Assembly: GCF_036850765.1 (NCBI RefSeq)
Contig: NC_089495.1
Coordinates: 200,206,847-200,270,846, forward strand
Direction: 5' to 3'
Origin: Saccopteryx bilineata
Taxonomy: Eukaryota > Chordata > Mammalia > Chiroptera > Emballonuridae
Length of the DNA: 64,000 nt
Part shown: positions 10,805-24,100 of the stretch, piece by piece
How the letters are laid out: each line of letters opens with the position of its first letter
How positions within the stretch are numbered: position 1 is the first letter of the stretch
Notes under the pieces: model-generated
Seen by the model: the letters and a program-made list of their open reading frames with translations, nothing else
Database searches by the model: none
What the model was told of the DNA's origin: nothing
Position numbers and translations under genes: made by a program

Positions 10805-11240
10805 TGTTAGGGTCATGTCCAGGACCCCCTAACAAAAGCCTCAGCTAGCCAGGTGGAACTTGATGTGACCCAGCAGAGGGCAGTTCCCGTAACTCTCCAC
10901 CTGAGCAATCCTGATTAATATCTAACCTGGCCTGACCGTCGGACATCCTGCCAGTTAGTTATGCCCCCCCCACACACACATACCATTTTCACTTATCTAG
11001 ACATTCTGTTGCTTGGTCATTAGTCTCTACCTGCTCCATGGTTTCACCACTACAGGTAACAGAAGTCCCCCACCTCCGGGGGCAAGAAATACAGCCAGAG
11101 TCAGTCCTATATAGGATGAGGCTTCTCCTCCCCTCACTGCTGAAACTGCTAGGGTCCCAGCCCGTCTGTGTGCAGATGCACGAATAAACTTCTTCTAAGA
11201 CTCATCAGGTCTTGTGCATTCCTCCTTTGGTGACGAAACA
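10805..11240 (+). repeat. Solo-LTR-like element upstream of TGM2 copy A
   Basis: The block starts TGTTAGGG and ends ACGAAACA, has a TATA-like 'tatataggatga' at about 11110 and an AATAAA at about 11184, with a short tail after it as in LTRs. The copy-B version is at 50563-51000, so it is older than the duplication. No clean flanking target repeat is visible, hence moderate confidence. Confidence 0.55.
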
Positions 11241-11399
11241 GTAGAGAAGAAGCATAGGCATCTGGCGGACCACGCTACCAGGATGGTAGGAGGGAGGGGT
11301 CAGAGGTTAAGTCTCTGGAAAGTTGGCTTTGTTCCTTTCTGGCACAAGTGGGTCTGTAACTAAGAGAGGAAAGGGGAAGGGAGTCAAGATGGGGAGCAG

Positions 11400-11850
11400 G
11401 GAGGGTGAGTAATGGAAGGGGTGAGTGGATGAGTGGGTAAATGGATAGATAGATGGATAAATGGGTGCATGGATGGAGAGATGATAGATGGACTGAGGAT
11501 GGATGAGACGGGCAGATGATCTGGGTTAGCTCCAGGAAGAGGTGTGGTGTGCCTCTCTTTGTAGGCACGTCTGCATGGCGGCATGAGTGAGTGCGCATGT
11601 GCGCCATCTCCGAGTGTCCGCATCTCTGCGTGTCTGTGGGCGCCCTGGTTGGATTTTGTGTCCATGTCACTGTATGTCCAGGTTTGTCTGTGTATCTGTG
11701 GAAGTGTGTCTGTCTGTGTAGACACATCTGTCTGTCTCTGATTGTATGTCTGTATCCGCATGTATTTTTCTGATCAGGTGTCTCTGTGTCCCAAGGTCTG
11801 ACGCTGTGGATCGAAATGTGTCTGTGTGTCCTGATCTAATTATCTGTCCC
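11400..11850. repeat. Simple-sequence tract (GGAT/GATA, then TGTCTGTG-rich)
   Basis: Degenerate tetranucleotide repeats at about 11400-11510 are followed by a TGTCTG-rich stretch to about 11840. It shows no coding signature on either strand. Copy B has the matching tract with a cleaner GATA array. Confidence 0.75.
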
Positions 11851-11987
11851 TGTCCTTGCTGCCCAGCTTTGCCTGGCCACCGCTCCTTCCCTCCCTCCTT
11901 AGGGTTCCTGCCCCAGCCAACAGCCCGCCCAGAGCATGGGCTCAGACCCCACAATAGCAGCCTAACCTGGTCCCCGCCTTCGCTCCA

Positions 11988-12040
11988 CCCCTCCGCGCCC
12001 CGCCCTCCCCGCCCCGGGCCCGCCCCAAAGCGGGCTATAA
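11988..12040 (+). promoter_or_regulatory. TGM2 copy A core promoter (GC boxes plus TATA box)
   Basis: Several CCCGCCC/CCGCCCC boxes (Sp1-type) lie at 11988-12030, followed by TATAA at 12036-12040. The expected start of transcription is then about 12065, giving a 5' UTR of about 85 bases before the ATG at 12150. Copy B has the same layout. The human TGM2 promoter is also known as a TATA promoter with Sp1 sites. Confidence 0.8.
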
Positions 12041-12113
12041 GTTCTTTGCTCTCAGCCTCCTCCACATTGCCCGCTACCTGTGGTCTGCATTTGGAGGTCC
12101 TACCACCAGTCCC

Positions 12114-12149
12114 ATGACCAGTATGAGGAAACAGCACCAGCATCCGATC
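12114..12149 (+). promoter_or_regulatory. In-frame upstream ATGs in copy A 5' UTR
   Basis: ATGs at 12114 and 12123 lie in frame with the conserved ATG at 12150, with no stop between. Use of them would add 12 or 9 residues (MTSMRKQHQHPI). In copy B the same places read GTC and TTG. The conserved ATG has the better context (A at -3, G at +4); 12123 has A at -3; 12114 is weak. Confidence 0.7.
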
Positions 12150-12159
12150 ATGGCTGAGG
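12150..12159 (+). CDS. TGM2: TGM2 copy A exon 1 (coding part, residues 1-3)
   Basis: ATGGCTGAGG is followed by the donor gtgagt. The exon ends in phase 1 like the known gene. Intron 1 (12160-14962) holds unique sequence, a MIR-like piece and AT-rich DNA near 14230-14560; no other gene is seen in it. Confidence 0.93.
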
Positions 12160-15100
12160 GTGAGTATCAGGGTCAGAGCTGCCGCCACTCAGGGGCCTCT
12201 GTGCCTCGCTGTCCCTCCCTGGTTGCCATGGTATGCCATGCAGTGGGGGTCAGGACAGGCTGGGGCTCCATCTTGGAGAGCAATGTGAGTCCTGGCTGGC
12301 TTGGGGCCTCGGTTTCCCCATCCCCAGGACAGAATCATTAACCCCTGCCTCCCTGGGTCAGATGAGGCAATGGAACATAAAGGTGTGTTGTAAACTGTAA
12401 AGTACTGTGCCAGCGGGTCCATTGCTGGTGTCCATAGTTAATCGGGCTGGGTCCCTGCTGTGTGTCACGTGCCATAAGCTGTGCAGGGGTGGCTGGCCTG
12501 GCCTCAGAACACTTAGCCAGCTGTGAGGTGTGCACTCTGCCCCTAGTAGTGCCATGCCAAACCTGGCTCACTACTTGGACCCAGGGGCCAGAGAGAAGCT
12601 TCCAGCATCCAGTGGGGTTGTGGCTGAGAGCAGGCATGTTCTGTCAGGTCCCTTCCGGCTCCCAAGCTCTGCAACCCTCGTCCTTGGCCACTTGTTGAGT
12701 TTCAGTTTTCCCTTCTGTAAAACATGGGTGCTGGTGCCAGCCCTTGGCACATCTGTGAGGATGAGGAGGAGTGGAGAAGGGGCTCGATTAATTTCCTACC
12801 TGCCATCCCCACCCACCTCCGACACACACAGGCAGCACCACCATCCTAGGGGAGTGAATTTCTACAATGAAGGATGTCCCTGCAGTGATGCTCCTGGAGC
12901 CAGCATCCCGACTGGCTCTTGGGTCAAGGCCATTTGCAAATGACCTCTGCACCCCTGCTGTCCCAGGAAGGAGCTGCGGGGAGAAGGAAGGTGGAGAGGG
13001 ACATGGGGCATCCGGAGCAGGGATGAGTGGGAGGAACTATGCACCTGCCTGACCTGCGCTGTCATCTCAGGCCTCCTTTGTCCCTCTCTGAGACCCAGTT
13101 CCCAATGTTTGGCATCAAAAACCAACTCAAGGCTGGCTGGGACATATTGCCAATGTGGCCACTTGTCCCTAGTGCAGCTTTTATTGCTGTCCCCAATGGT
13201 GGGGCTCCATGGGACCTAGAGCTTGTAGATGCCTGTTGTGATGAGCCTCCTGCCCCATTGCCAGAGGGGCCACTTCCTACAGGAGTCCCCCCGATGGGAA
13301 GACCTCGGGTCCTTCCTCAGTGCAGACATCCCATGATCCAGAGCCTCGTGTTCCTGCACCTTTGGAGCCGGGCACGACTTTCAGAGAGCCTTCTTCGGAC
13401 AATAGCCTGAGAGCAGGGATTGCCCATCTCTCTGAGGTCTCCCAGGGACACAGCAGGGTTCTCTTTCCTGCTTAAGCAGCCACGGAAGTTCTTGCTTTCT
13501 TGTGGACGTCCTTCCTGCTGTGATTGCTAGTGGTCAGCTTCTGGATGCCCCTCCCCAGCTGGAGAATAACACAAGACTTCACGGGAGAGAGGAAGGGAGG
13601 AGCAGGGAGGATGGGAACAAACCCTGAGCTGTGAGTGACGTGGTTACTAGTGCAGGCTCCGGAATCTACCACCCTGGCTTTGCTTCCCAAAGCGGCCATT
13701 TGCCGTGGACCCTGGGCCCCGTGGTGTCTCTCTCTGTAGCCTCTGGGCAATGTGCCCCTCACCATTGGGACATTCTGTGGCAGGAGGCAGGTGACTTGAG
13801 TCAATGGCCCAGTGGCAGGATTGACTTACAGGGTGACTTTGGGTGATCCCTACCCTTGGGCCTCAGTTGGCCCACATAGTCCCCAAGGGCCCCACAACTC
13901 TGAGAGTCTGCCTTGGCCACGTCCCCAATCTTGCCCTTGAGCTTGCCTAGGTTTATGAGGTTTGTGTTTGCCTGAGACTCCTACCCACCTGATCACCCCG
14001 ACCCCTGCCCTTGTCTTCAGCGCCCTCTGAAAATATAAATAGAACTTTCACATATGAAGCTCCTGCCCTGGGTTAGACCCTGGGGAAAGAGTGACCCCAC
14101 ATCCTCAGCTTAACTCATGGCAGTCCTTGAGGCTTCAGCAAAGGAGGCACAGAGAGGGAAAGACACCCGTCTAGGGTCACACAGCGGGACAGCAGAACTG
14201 AAACCTAGGTCCGGAAGACTCCAGAATCCCTACCATTTTCAACACCTTTTTGAATAGAAAATACTGAACATACATAAAGTAGAGAGAATGGTGTAATAAA
14301 TGTGTATATTCTCATCAATCTCCACCAGCACTAACCTCCTCACCCCCCTATGACGCCTCCCCCATTACGTATTTGGAAGCATTATTACTTCATCGTACAT
14401 ATCTCAGTATATGTCTCTATAGATTCTTCTTTAGACATAAACAAATAACAAAAATTCCTCAGTATTACCATTACTGCCTCGGTATTCAAATTTCCAGTGG
14501 TCTCATGTAAGTAATAAATGTTTTTAAATAGTTTTTTTTTTTTCATCTAAATAAGACTCACGCAGCACAAGGGGTTAGAATGTCCCTTAAATTCCTCTTC
14601 ATCTACAGGTTCTCCCTTCAACTTTCCCATTTTTGTTTCTTGCAGTTTAGTTTGCTGAGTGTAAGTGTTGGTTGTGTTGGTTCTTTGTTTACCATGGTCC
14701 TGGCTAGGGTCCTCTGTATTTCCCATCAATGGGAAATTGTAACTGAAAGGCAATACCTGGGTAATTGTACTAAATACCACCCCTGCTTTAATCAAAAGAA
14801 CCCCGACCACCACCTCCATCACCACCACCAGTCACAGCAGTATAGCTCGCGTGTACTAATCATTTATTATTCACCTGGCACTGCGCTAAGCCAAGGTGCG
14901 TGCTGGGAGTCACAGCGACTGAGGGAGGCCACCCAGGCTCACGCCCTTCCCTGTCTCTGTAGATCTGCTTGTGGAGAGATGGGACCTGGAGCTGGAAGCC
15001 AACGGCCGTGACCACCACACGGCTGACCTGTGCCGGGAGAGGCTGGTGGTGCGGCGGGGCCAGCCCTTTCGGCTCACATTGTACTTTGAGGGCAGAAACT

Positions 15101-18100
15101 ACGAGGCTGGCGTGGACAGCTTCACCTTCAGTGTTGTGACTGGTAAGTACACACCCCTCCACCCTGATCTTGTCTTGTTCTCTGATTTCATTGTTCCCTG
15201 AGAGATGATGGAACAGGGGGGTCCATTCCTCTTTGCCCCCTGGAAACCTCCCACTGGTCACTAGTGCCGTTTCAGGGATGAGGGCACTGATGTCTGGAAA
15301 GTTGAGAGATGTCACCCGGCTTTGTTAAATAAGTCTGTGCTCTTGGACACCTGGATTCCTAAAAACCTGTTGTCATCAGAGTTGGGGTCAAGATCTTGCA
15401 TTTTCATTCCCACATCAAAACGACCTTTCCAACTTTTATCAATAGCTGCTTCCCAAAATCCATGTCCTCTGGGATCAAGCCCAGATCAGGTCTGGATGTT
15501 GGAGAGAACCCAGCTCACTCCAGCCCTTGGGAGGCTGCCTCTGGCTCCGGGGCTGCATGAACACCCTGGGTTCTGGTGCAGACTGGGCTACCTACCTGCT
15601 CTGTGACCTGAGGCAAGTTACTTACCCTCTCTGAGCCTTAGTTTTATCATGTGAAAAGCAGTCATGGTGAAGGAAGAAGGGCCAGACTTAGGGGGGTGCC
15701 CTATAGACGTTAGCAGCTGTTGCTGATCTTGCTCCAGGGGCTCCAGCGATGAGCAAAGGGACATTTAAGCCCCAGCCACCCTGTCTCCAGATGCCCAGTT
15801 CCCAATCCTGGGAAAGTGGCCTTGAATGCCAAATCACTTGCTTTGGTTTCTGGTGGGAACCACTCCCTCAACGTCAGTGAAGGGCCAACTGACTGGAACT
15901 CCAGCCCAAGGGCAAAAAGGCCAGGTTGATCTGAGGTCCCTGAGGGCAGCCGGGGAAGCAAACAGGACCTGTAGCACCTGGCCGGGGTCTGCATTTACCT
16001 GGGAAGCCGTTTGATAAGGCTTATCTGGGCTCACAGACTGGCAGGGATGTCCCTTCATCCCTTTCCTCCCTCCTTCCCCCTTCATCCAGGCAGGGACACA
16101 CCCACCGCCTAAGGGGACCCACACACCCAGCACCCAGTGGGCCCCTTTAAATGGAATGGTCCAGCCTGACCTCTTGTGGCGCAGTGGATAAAGCGTCGAC
16201 CTGGATGCTGAGGTCACCGGTTCGAAACCCTGAGCTTGCCCAGGCAAGGGACATATGCGAGTTGATGCTTCCTGCTCCTCCCCCTCCTCTCTCTCCCCCC
16301 TTCTCTAAAATGAATAAATAAAATCTTTAAATGGAGGGGCCCCATGGCCCTGGCCAGTGGCCTCAAGGGTAGAGCATTGGCCTGGCATGCAGGAGTCCCG
16401 GGTTCGATTCCCAGCCAGGGCACAAAGGAGAAGCGCTCATCTGCTTCTCCACTCCTCCCCTTCTCCTTCCTCTCTGTCTCTCTCTTCCCCTCCGGCAGCC
16501 AAGGCTCCACTGGAACAAAGTTGGCCCAGGCACTGAGGATGGCTCTGTGGCCTCTGCCTCAGGCGCTAGAATGGCTCTGGTTGCAACAGAGCAACACCCC
16601 AGATGGGCAGAGATCACCTCCTGGTGGGCATGCGGGGTGGATCCCGGTCAGGTGCATGCAGGAGTCTGTCTGACTGCCTCCCCGTCTCCAACTTCAGAAA
16701 AATACCAAAATTTTTTTAAAATAAATAAATAAATAAATAAATGGAGGGACCTCCAGCTAGTATCTGATCTTCCCAGCCTCAGTTCCCCTTCTGTAAAGGG
16801 GCAGTTCAGAGTATAGGACAGTGGTGCTTTGAGAAGTGTCAAGTGTAAAATGATGAAATCTCATCTATGGAGCACCTACTGTTTCTGTGCTCATTCTAAA
16901 TGTGCCCATCTTGGAAGCCTAAGGAGTTCCCATTTTACAAATGGGAACACTGAGGCTCAGAAAGGTCAAGTTACTTGCTCAGGTCACCCAGTGAGCAGGG
17001 GCAAAATAGAATTCAAAGCCGACCCCAGAGTTGAAGTTATTCATGACTGTGACCCCACAGGAGGCACCTCCCAGTGCCTGCCAGGCCTCAGTTTCTTCCT
17101 CTGTGAAATGGGATGGTGGAGGAGTTACCAGCCTGGACAGCCCCAGATTTCCTGCTTTCATTTTTCCCTGCCTCCTGAGCCTGGAGACCCCCACTGGGGA
17201 GCATCCTCTGGGAATGAGAGGTGCCATTGGGGGCAGCCTGGAGACCAGAAACCTGAGTTCGGGTGCTAACTCTGCCATACGCCCCTGGGGCAGCCGGGTA
17301 GCCCCTTCTTTCTCAGCCTCAGTTTCCCCATTCCAAGGGGGCCTAGGAGAAGCGAGGAATGAGTGACGGCTGTGACCACTCCTAGAGCTACCCATGGAGG
17401 TCCAGCGGCCAGAGGCTGGAGGGGAGCTGGGGAGACAGACACTTAGAGGTCTGTGGGTCCAATAGCAAGGGGGCTTCAGACGGGCTCCGTGGGGATGGCA
17501 GAGGACCAGGGTCACATCCTGTTCAGAGCCTGGGCTTCTTTTTCTGAACGGGAAGAAGGACGCAGGCAGGTGGAGGAGCCAGGCAGGAAAGGAGGGTCCA
17601 TGGGGAGCACCCACCTGATTCCTGTCCATGCTCCCAGTGGGCAAACTGCGAGGGGTGGGCGTGTCCAGTGTCATGCCAGCCCAGAGCAGTGTGATGGAGA
17701 CCCTGCCCCCTGCCGTTCTGACCCCCTCCCGGGAGGGATGGGACTGCTTGAGGACCTGCAGGTTTCCATGCATTGCCACAAAACTACCCTGCAAGGTTGG
17801 GGTTCGATCCCCACTTTACAGATGGGCACACCGAGGCTCAGGGAGATGAAATCTCTCGCTGCAGTTCTCTCAATGGTTAGTGGCAGAACTAGGCCTTGAA
17901 TCCAGGCCCAAGGACCCGCGGCTCCCTCCCTCCCTGCCTGCCCACCCCTGGCTCATGGTCGCTGCTTTCTCCTTCTGCAGGCCCAGCCCCCAGCGAGGAG
18001 GCTGGGACCAAGGCCCGCTTCCCACTCTCCGACGCTGTGGAGGGGGGCACCTGGACGGCCTCTGTGGTGGACCAGCAGGACCGTGTCCTCTTGCTACAGC

Positions 18101-21100
18101 TCTGCGCCCCGGCCCACGCCCCCATCGGCCTCTACCACCTCAGCCTGGAGACCTCCACCGGCTACCAGGGCTCTAGCTACGTGATAGGCAACTTCACCCT
18201 GCTCTTCAACACCTGGTGCCCAGGTGAGTCGCACTGTGCCCACGGGAGGGTGGGGATGGGCAGGACTAGACCCACCCATGAGGGCCACGGGCGGGGGAAC
18301 GGAGCAGAAGAGACATGAGTGTGGATGAGTGAGGCCCACTCTGTGCAGCACCATGCACTGCTTCCCAAACCCTAGATTACGACACTTTTTCCCATTTGCA
18401 AAGGAGACAGACTAGCAGAAGCAAAAGGACTTGCCCACAGCCTCACGGCTACCACGTGACCTCATCCCATGTCTAGACCCATATGTTCCCATGGCACTCT
18501 GAGCTGGCATGGAGGAGGCCTGGGCTCAGAATCCCGGTTCAGGAATGGGGTGCCCAGGGCCACGGCTCCCCGCCACGGGGCTCTGTTTTACATCTCACCA
18601 GGCTGGCTGGGGGGAAGGGGAAACTGAGGCAGGTGGAGGGGTGGGGTAGCCAGGAGAGGTGGGCGGGAGCAGTAGTGTTATCTTAGTGTCTCCTCATCCC
18701 ATGCTCGCCATCATTTCCCCCTCCATCCCGAGGGGACAGGTCGGCGTCCTCGTGTCACGGACAGGACACGAAGCTCAGGGAAGTTGAGTGGCTTTTTTGG
18801 CAGCTCCTTGAGTAAGCACGAGGACCACGCTGGACAGACCTAGAGTCAGAGGGAAGAGCGGGGAAGGACTGGGGCCGACTCGAGCAGATGGGAGAAGGCA
18901 CGGGGCCGCCACGGCACTTCCTGGGCCTCAGGTTCCCCATCTGACTAACAAGGCAGCCAGAGCTGTCTCCTTCCTGCTCCTACACAGCAAAGCAGAGAGA
19001 GATGCCTGCGGGCGGGCCTCCGCCTAGGCATTGGGTGTCCCCCTCAAAGCCAGGGCCCAGGGCAGACAGTCTGGCCTCTGCGGCACCAGAGAGCCAGCTT
19101 CTCACAGGGACACGGCTTCATTTTATTTTCTTCTCTATTTTGGGGCATTTTCTCGCCTATTTGAGCAGAAAGATTTTTTTTAATTTTCTCCTTTACATAC
19201 TTGGGCTTTTATTTCTCATTATAACCGTAAGACAGGAGGACGTCCCCATTATAAAAGCCTCAAGCATTACAGAGAAACAGCAAGCCCTGGACTCCCCTCC
19301 CCGGGGAGCCCCATTATTAGCCATGGTGGAGGGCTCATCCCCTCAGATTAGGGTGCACGTGCCTGGACACGTCACCGCCTTCCTGAGGTGCTCTGCCTCT
19401 CTTACACATAGAAGGACCCCACGTATACAACAGCTGCTGGGCGTTGTTTGCTCTACGACCCGTCTTGACGACCTTTCTACACTCATCTGTGTCGTCGGCG
19501 GCTCATTCTTTTTAAGCGGCCCCAGTGCTTGGATCTTGCCCATGCAGCTGGTATTTCTTCCCAGTGGCTCATTACAGGGAGGGTGTTGTAAAGAGCACCC
19601 TCACTCCCATGACCACATGAAATGGCTTCTCAGGACAGACTCGACCTTGCTGGACGCCCCCGGATGCTGGTTTTGAGTTTGGACAATCTACAGCGCTTAC
19701 AGCTGGTGGGCAGCCCAGCCCGCAGATCAGGAACAGGCGGTGTCTCCACCACCTCCCCCCTTCGCAACACTGTGGGATTTCAGAGTCCGGAGAACAGGGT
19801 GCAAGGTTCTGGGGATGTCTTCCTTCCTCTTGAACTGTCCCCTCCCTGCCCAATGGGTTGGCGTGGCGGTCAGCCAAGCAGAACAGTGACTACACTGACC
19901 CACATCCCAGGGCGGGATCCTTGAGGAAGAGGTGGGGCTGGTGATTGGGAGGCAGGAAGTTGGGTTCTGTGGGGGAGGGGCGCTAGGCAAGGACACTGTG
20001 CTCCCTCTGGGGCAAAGGGCAGGGTCTGCCTATGAAATAGGACCCTCCTGTCCCCATGCTCCATCATGGAGGGGATCACATGCCAATTCTATGTGAGGCT
20101 TCTGTCCCCAGTGCCCCCTCCCTTATGAGATGGAAACCTGACTCAGATGGGAACACACTGTGGGTAGTTCTTTCTTTCCTTTTCTCAGACTGCCACTGAT
20201 TTATAACCACATAGTTGGCTTATCATAAGGCTAATTTTTATTGCCCCATTTCTGGAACCAAAGAGTAGGATACATAAGACAGCCATTTCCACATTGGCCG
20301 TCCTCCATGCAGTAGGAGTGGGGTGCTGGTCACTGCACGTGAATCGATGGAGCCCAGGGGCGCGAGGGGTTGGGGGACTGGGGGTCCGGGCAGCAGTACT
20401 GGAGGCCCAGCCTTGGCCGGAGTGTGAATGTGCTGTTTCAGATTGACTTCGGTAGGCACAGGGCCTGGGGTCACCATACTTTCAGGGACCTGTAAAAATA
20501 TGTTCATTGCTTTTCTAATTGCTTTTACAATCAGGAGAAAACAGTCAATGTTTAGGCCAGAGAATATGCCTTAATATAGAATATGAATATGTTTATCATT
20601 AATCCAAGGCAGCATAAAATATCTTTTGACCCACTAAAGGCATAATGTGGCTCTGAATTTCCCCTTGCCAGCCTCAGTTTCCTCATCTGTGAAATAGAGA
20701 TGGCAAAGGCCAGCCTGACATTAGACCTCCTGCCATCAGCCCTGGCACCCTCGGTCCCCTCTTCTGTCCTCACCCGTCACAGGGAGCTCAGTGCTCCGCC
20801 TTTTCCAGCAGCGACCTTGCTGTCCCTGGTCCTCGGCTTAGAATGCCATCAAGGCATCAGCTGCCACCTGTTACAGGTGGCTGTCCCAGAGTCCCTGGCC
20901 GGATAGGACCCCACCTTTCTGGATTTGTTGTCACCGTTTCTTGGCTTCCGCTCCACCCTGAATCATGCTCCAGCCTTGCGCTCGCTCGGGGCTTTTGCTT
21001 ACAAGGCAGTTCTCAGATATGTGATCACATGTACTCACAGGGCACACAGGGAGGGGGGCAGAGAAGGAGAGGTGCCCTCCCCAGGGTCGCACAGCCAAGT

Positions 21101-24100
21101 TAGGATCAGAGCTAGGGGGCTCCTGACTCCTGTCCAGGGCTCCTCCGCCTCTTATTTTGGCCTCAGTTCTCCCATTGGCAAATTGTCGTGAGCCTCAGTT
21201 TTTCCATCTGTAAAGTGGGGTTTTCATGGATCCCTTCCGCAGAGGGCTCTTGTGGAGAATAAGCAAGTTAATGTATGCCACATGCTTATCACAACTCCTG
21301 GCACTTGACAAATGTTGGATAAAAGACAGCCAGCAACTGCTGTCACTAATTGATAACACCTTACATTATTGACGTGGGATTATTCGTTAATGACTAGTTT
21401 TTCAGATTAAAAGATAGAGAGGTCCCTGAGACGCCAACCTGGCCCTGGAGAGTTGGCACCACGGCTGCCATGTCTGCGGGGACCCTGGGGTCACCAAACC
21501 AAATCTGAGGCCCCTTCTTTCGCTCCCGCAGCGGACGCTGTGTACCTGGACTCAGAGGAGGAGCGGCAGGAATACGTCCTCACCCAACAGGGCTTCATCT
21601 ACCAGGGTTCGGCCAATTTCATCAAGAGTATACCTTGGAACTTCGGGCAGGTAGGGCCATACCCTGTCCCCACGAATCATCTCAGACCCACTGGTGCTGG
21701 GCTGTGGGTCTGAGGCCGTCAAACTGCAAAGGTGTGATTGGCTGGGTCTCAGAGTCGTCCGCCCCCATGCTGTCAGGATTCAAGGTCTCATTCATTCTTT
21801 CTCATAAACCTCTGGGTCAGCCCGGGCATGGCTGTCTAGGCTGGTCTTGTCTGACCTCAGCTGGACGGCTCCTTCCTGTTCCATGAGGTTGCCCATCCCC
21901 CAGCAGGCCAGCCTGGGCTGGTTCTCCGAACCAGTGCTTTGTGCCTCGACCATCCAGCCTCCTACAAAAATTTTTGAAATACTGCTGAGAAGAGTCATGA
22001 GCAGGAATCACGTCACCCCTGGCCCCTCAACGTCCTGGTGTGAAGGGAGGGAATAACTGTCCACGGGGCTCAGGGCAGCAGTTCCTGAAATAGGCTCCAC
22101 TTGGGCGGGGCTTTGACGGACCTGGGCGCATAGTCCACTAGGCAAAGGGAAGCGCATGAGCAAAAGCTTGGAGATGCTGTAGCTACGGCAGCACCATATT
22201 TATGAAGGGGCCACAGGAGGCGATGTGGGAGAATTCAGCCGTGTTCAGGCTATAAACTGGTCTTCCTGTCAGGCTGATGGCAACAGGGAGCCACAGAAGG
22301 ACTGAAGCCATGGAGGGAGACCTGTGGTGAGACCTGGTTTGGGACAAGACAACAGAGATGGGGAACAGGAAACAGACAAGAGATCCTTTGAACATGACAG
22401 ATGGGTGGTCCAATGGAGATGACAAGGAGGGCGTCCTACTCTTAATAAAGATAACATTTGAGTTTCTAAGGATGTAAAGGTGTGAGCCATACAGAGTGGA
22501 AGCACGAGCACTGCAAGCAAAGGAAATAGCAAGTGCAAAGGCCCTGAGGTCCAAGTGAGAGTGGGTGACAGTGAGGAGAGATGAGATCAACAAGGGGGTT
22601 CCCCAGGCACAGATCACAAAGGGACTTGCAGGGGAAACTCTAGATTTTACTCTGAGTGTCGCAGAAACAGAAGGGTGATGAGATTAGATGTATATCTCTA
22701 TAATCTACATCAGTTCCAATCAGAGCACTATGAGGGGGTGTGGTGGGGGAGGAGGGGACACTCATCTGCTCTGCAGGGTGAATCAGGCTTTAGCGGAAGT
22801 GGGAACTAGGGCCTGAGGTGACTCTGAGGGTAGGGAAGTCCCACAGACGCTAAGCTCCCCACTCTGTCGTCCTTACTCCAAATTCCCAGGACCTTCCAAC
22901 CAAGCCCTAAATGCAGGCACCCCCTTTCCCATCCTTACAACTCGATGTTTGTTCTACCTGACACCTCCCTCCTGGTCCAGGAGAAGCGGGCACCACAGAG
23001 ATGGGCTAGACCTCACCTAAGCTTGCCAGTCTGTGTGAGACAGAGCTCCTACAGCTTCTGGGCTTCAAGGCAGACTTCCTGGAGGAGGTGACTTCTCACC
23101 TTTTCCCCTACTCCTCTTTTGTTTCCTTTGATACAGTTTGAAGATGAGATTCTAGACACCTGCCTATTGCTCCTGGATGTCAACCCCAAGTTCCATAAGA
23201 ACAGTGGCCATGACTGCTCCCGCCGCAGCAGTCCCATCTATGTGGGCCGGGTGGTGAGCGCCATGGTGAGTGAGCAGCATGGCCCACCCCAGGCCATGAC
23301 AGGGTGCTGTGGGGATACCTAGGAGATGGGTGAGTCTCAGCTAAGAGACTTTATATTTAAAAGAGAAAATTTACTCACATGACAGTAATGCCATGTAATT
23401 CCTCAAATAAATTCATTCATTCATTCATTTAGTAAATATTTATCAAGTGCCACTATGTCCTAGGCACTGGGGAAACAGTCGGGTATAAGACATGTGTGGT
23501 CGGTAACTTTATAGAGTTTATATTCTAGTGGGAGGATGAGCGGAGGCAGACATTAACCAGCGTGTCATGTGAATTAGTGCGTAGTCATAAATAATGATGT
23601 AGGCGCTGAAGGGACCCAGATGTGAGAGTGTCTGACCGCAGGGCCTAACCTCAGTGAGGGGTCAGGGGAACCTCCCTAAGTGACAATCCCTGAGTTGATA
23701 TAATGACTAGAAGGAGAGTATTCAGACAGCGGGTATGGCCTGTGCAAAGGCCCTGAGGAGGATCCAACTCTGACAGGTTTGAGGAGCAGAAAGGAGGCCA
23801 GTGTGGCAGAACAGAGTGAGCGGGTATGGGGGGTAGCGGTGGGCAGGGTGCTAGCAGGGCTGCAGAGCTGGGCGGGGGCCAGGCCACACAGGCTTTGTGG
23901 GGTGGTCAGAAGCCTGGATTTATTCTTGAAAGAATGGGAGTTGGGGGAATGACACAATCAGGGCAGGGGCCAGAACTGGCCTATGTACAATTCAGATCAG
24001 GCTGTGTCATTCTCGTTGCCCGTAGACAAATTCACATCTCCAGCATCGCCTTCATGACCTTGACCTCTCTCTACCTCCTACCTCCCCCTTCTTTTTCCTG

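Larger units (their letters stand above)
8283..11989. other. Duplicated DNA upstream of TGM2 copy A
   Basis: It aligns with about 48048-51790. Apart from the MIR, SINE, LTR-like block and TGGA/GATA and TGTCTG-rich simple sequence listed separately, I see no gene. Short frames on both strands here are interrupted and lack splice or start context. Confidence 0.75.

Noticed and set aside
11400..11850. Opposing long frames rich in His/Thr and Cys/Val
   Set aside because: They are translations of tetranucleotide and TGTCTG simple sequence.
16979..17794. 271-codon minus-strand frame in intron 2
   Set aside because: It is antisense to TGM2 intron DNA, GC-rich, lacks any family motif, and its copy-B counterpart (58494-59162) does not keep the same reading frame throughout. 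Chance frame.
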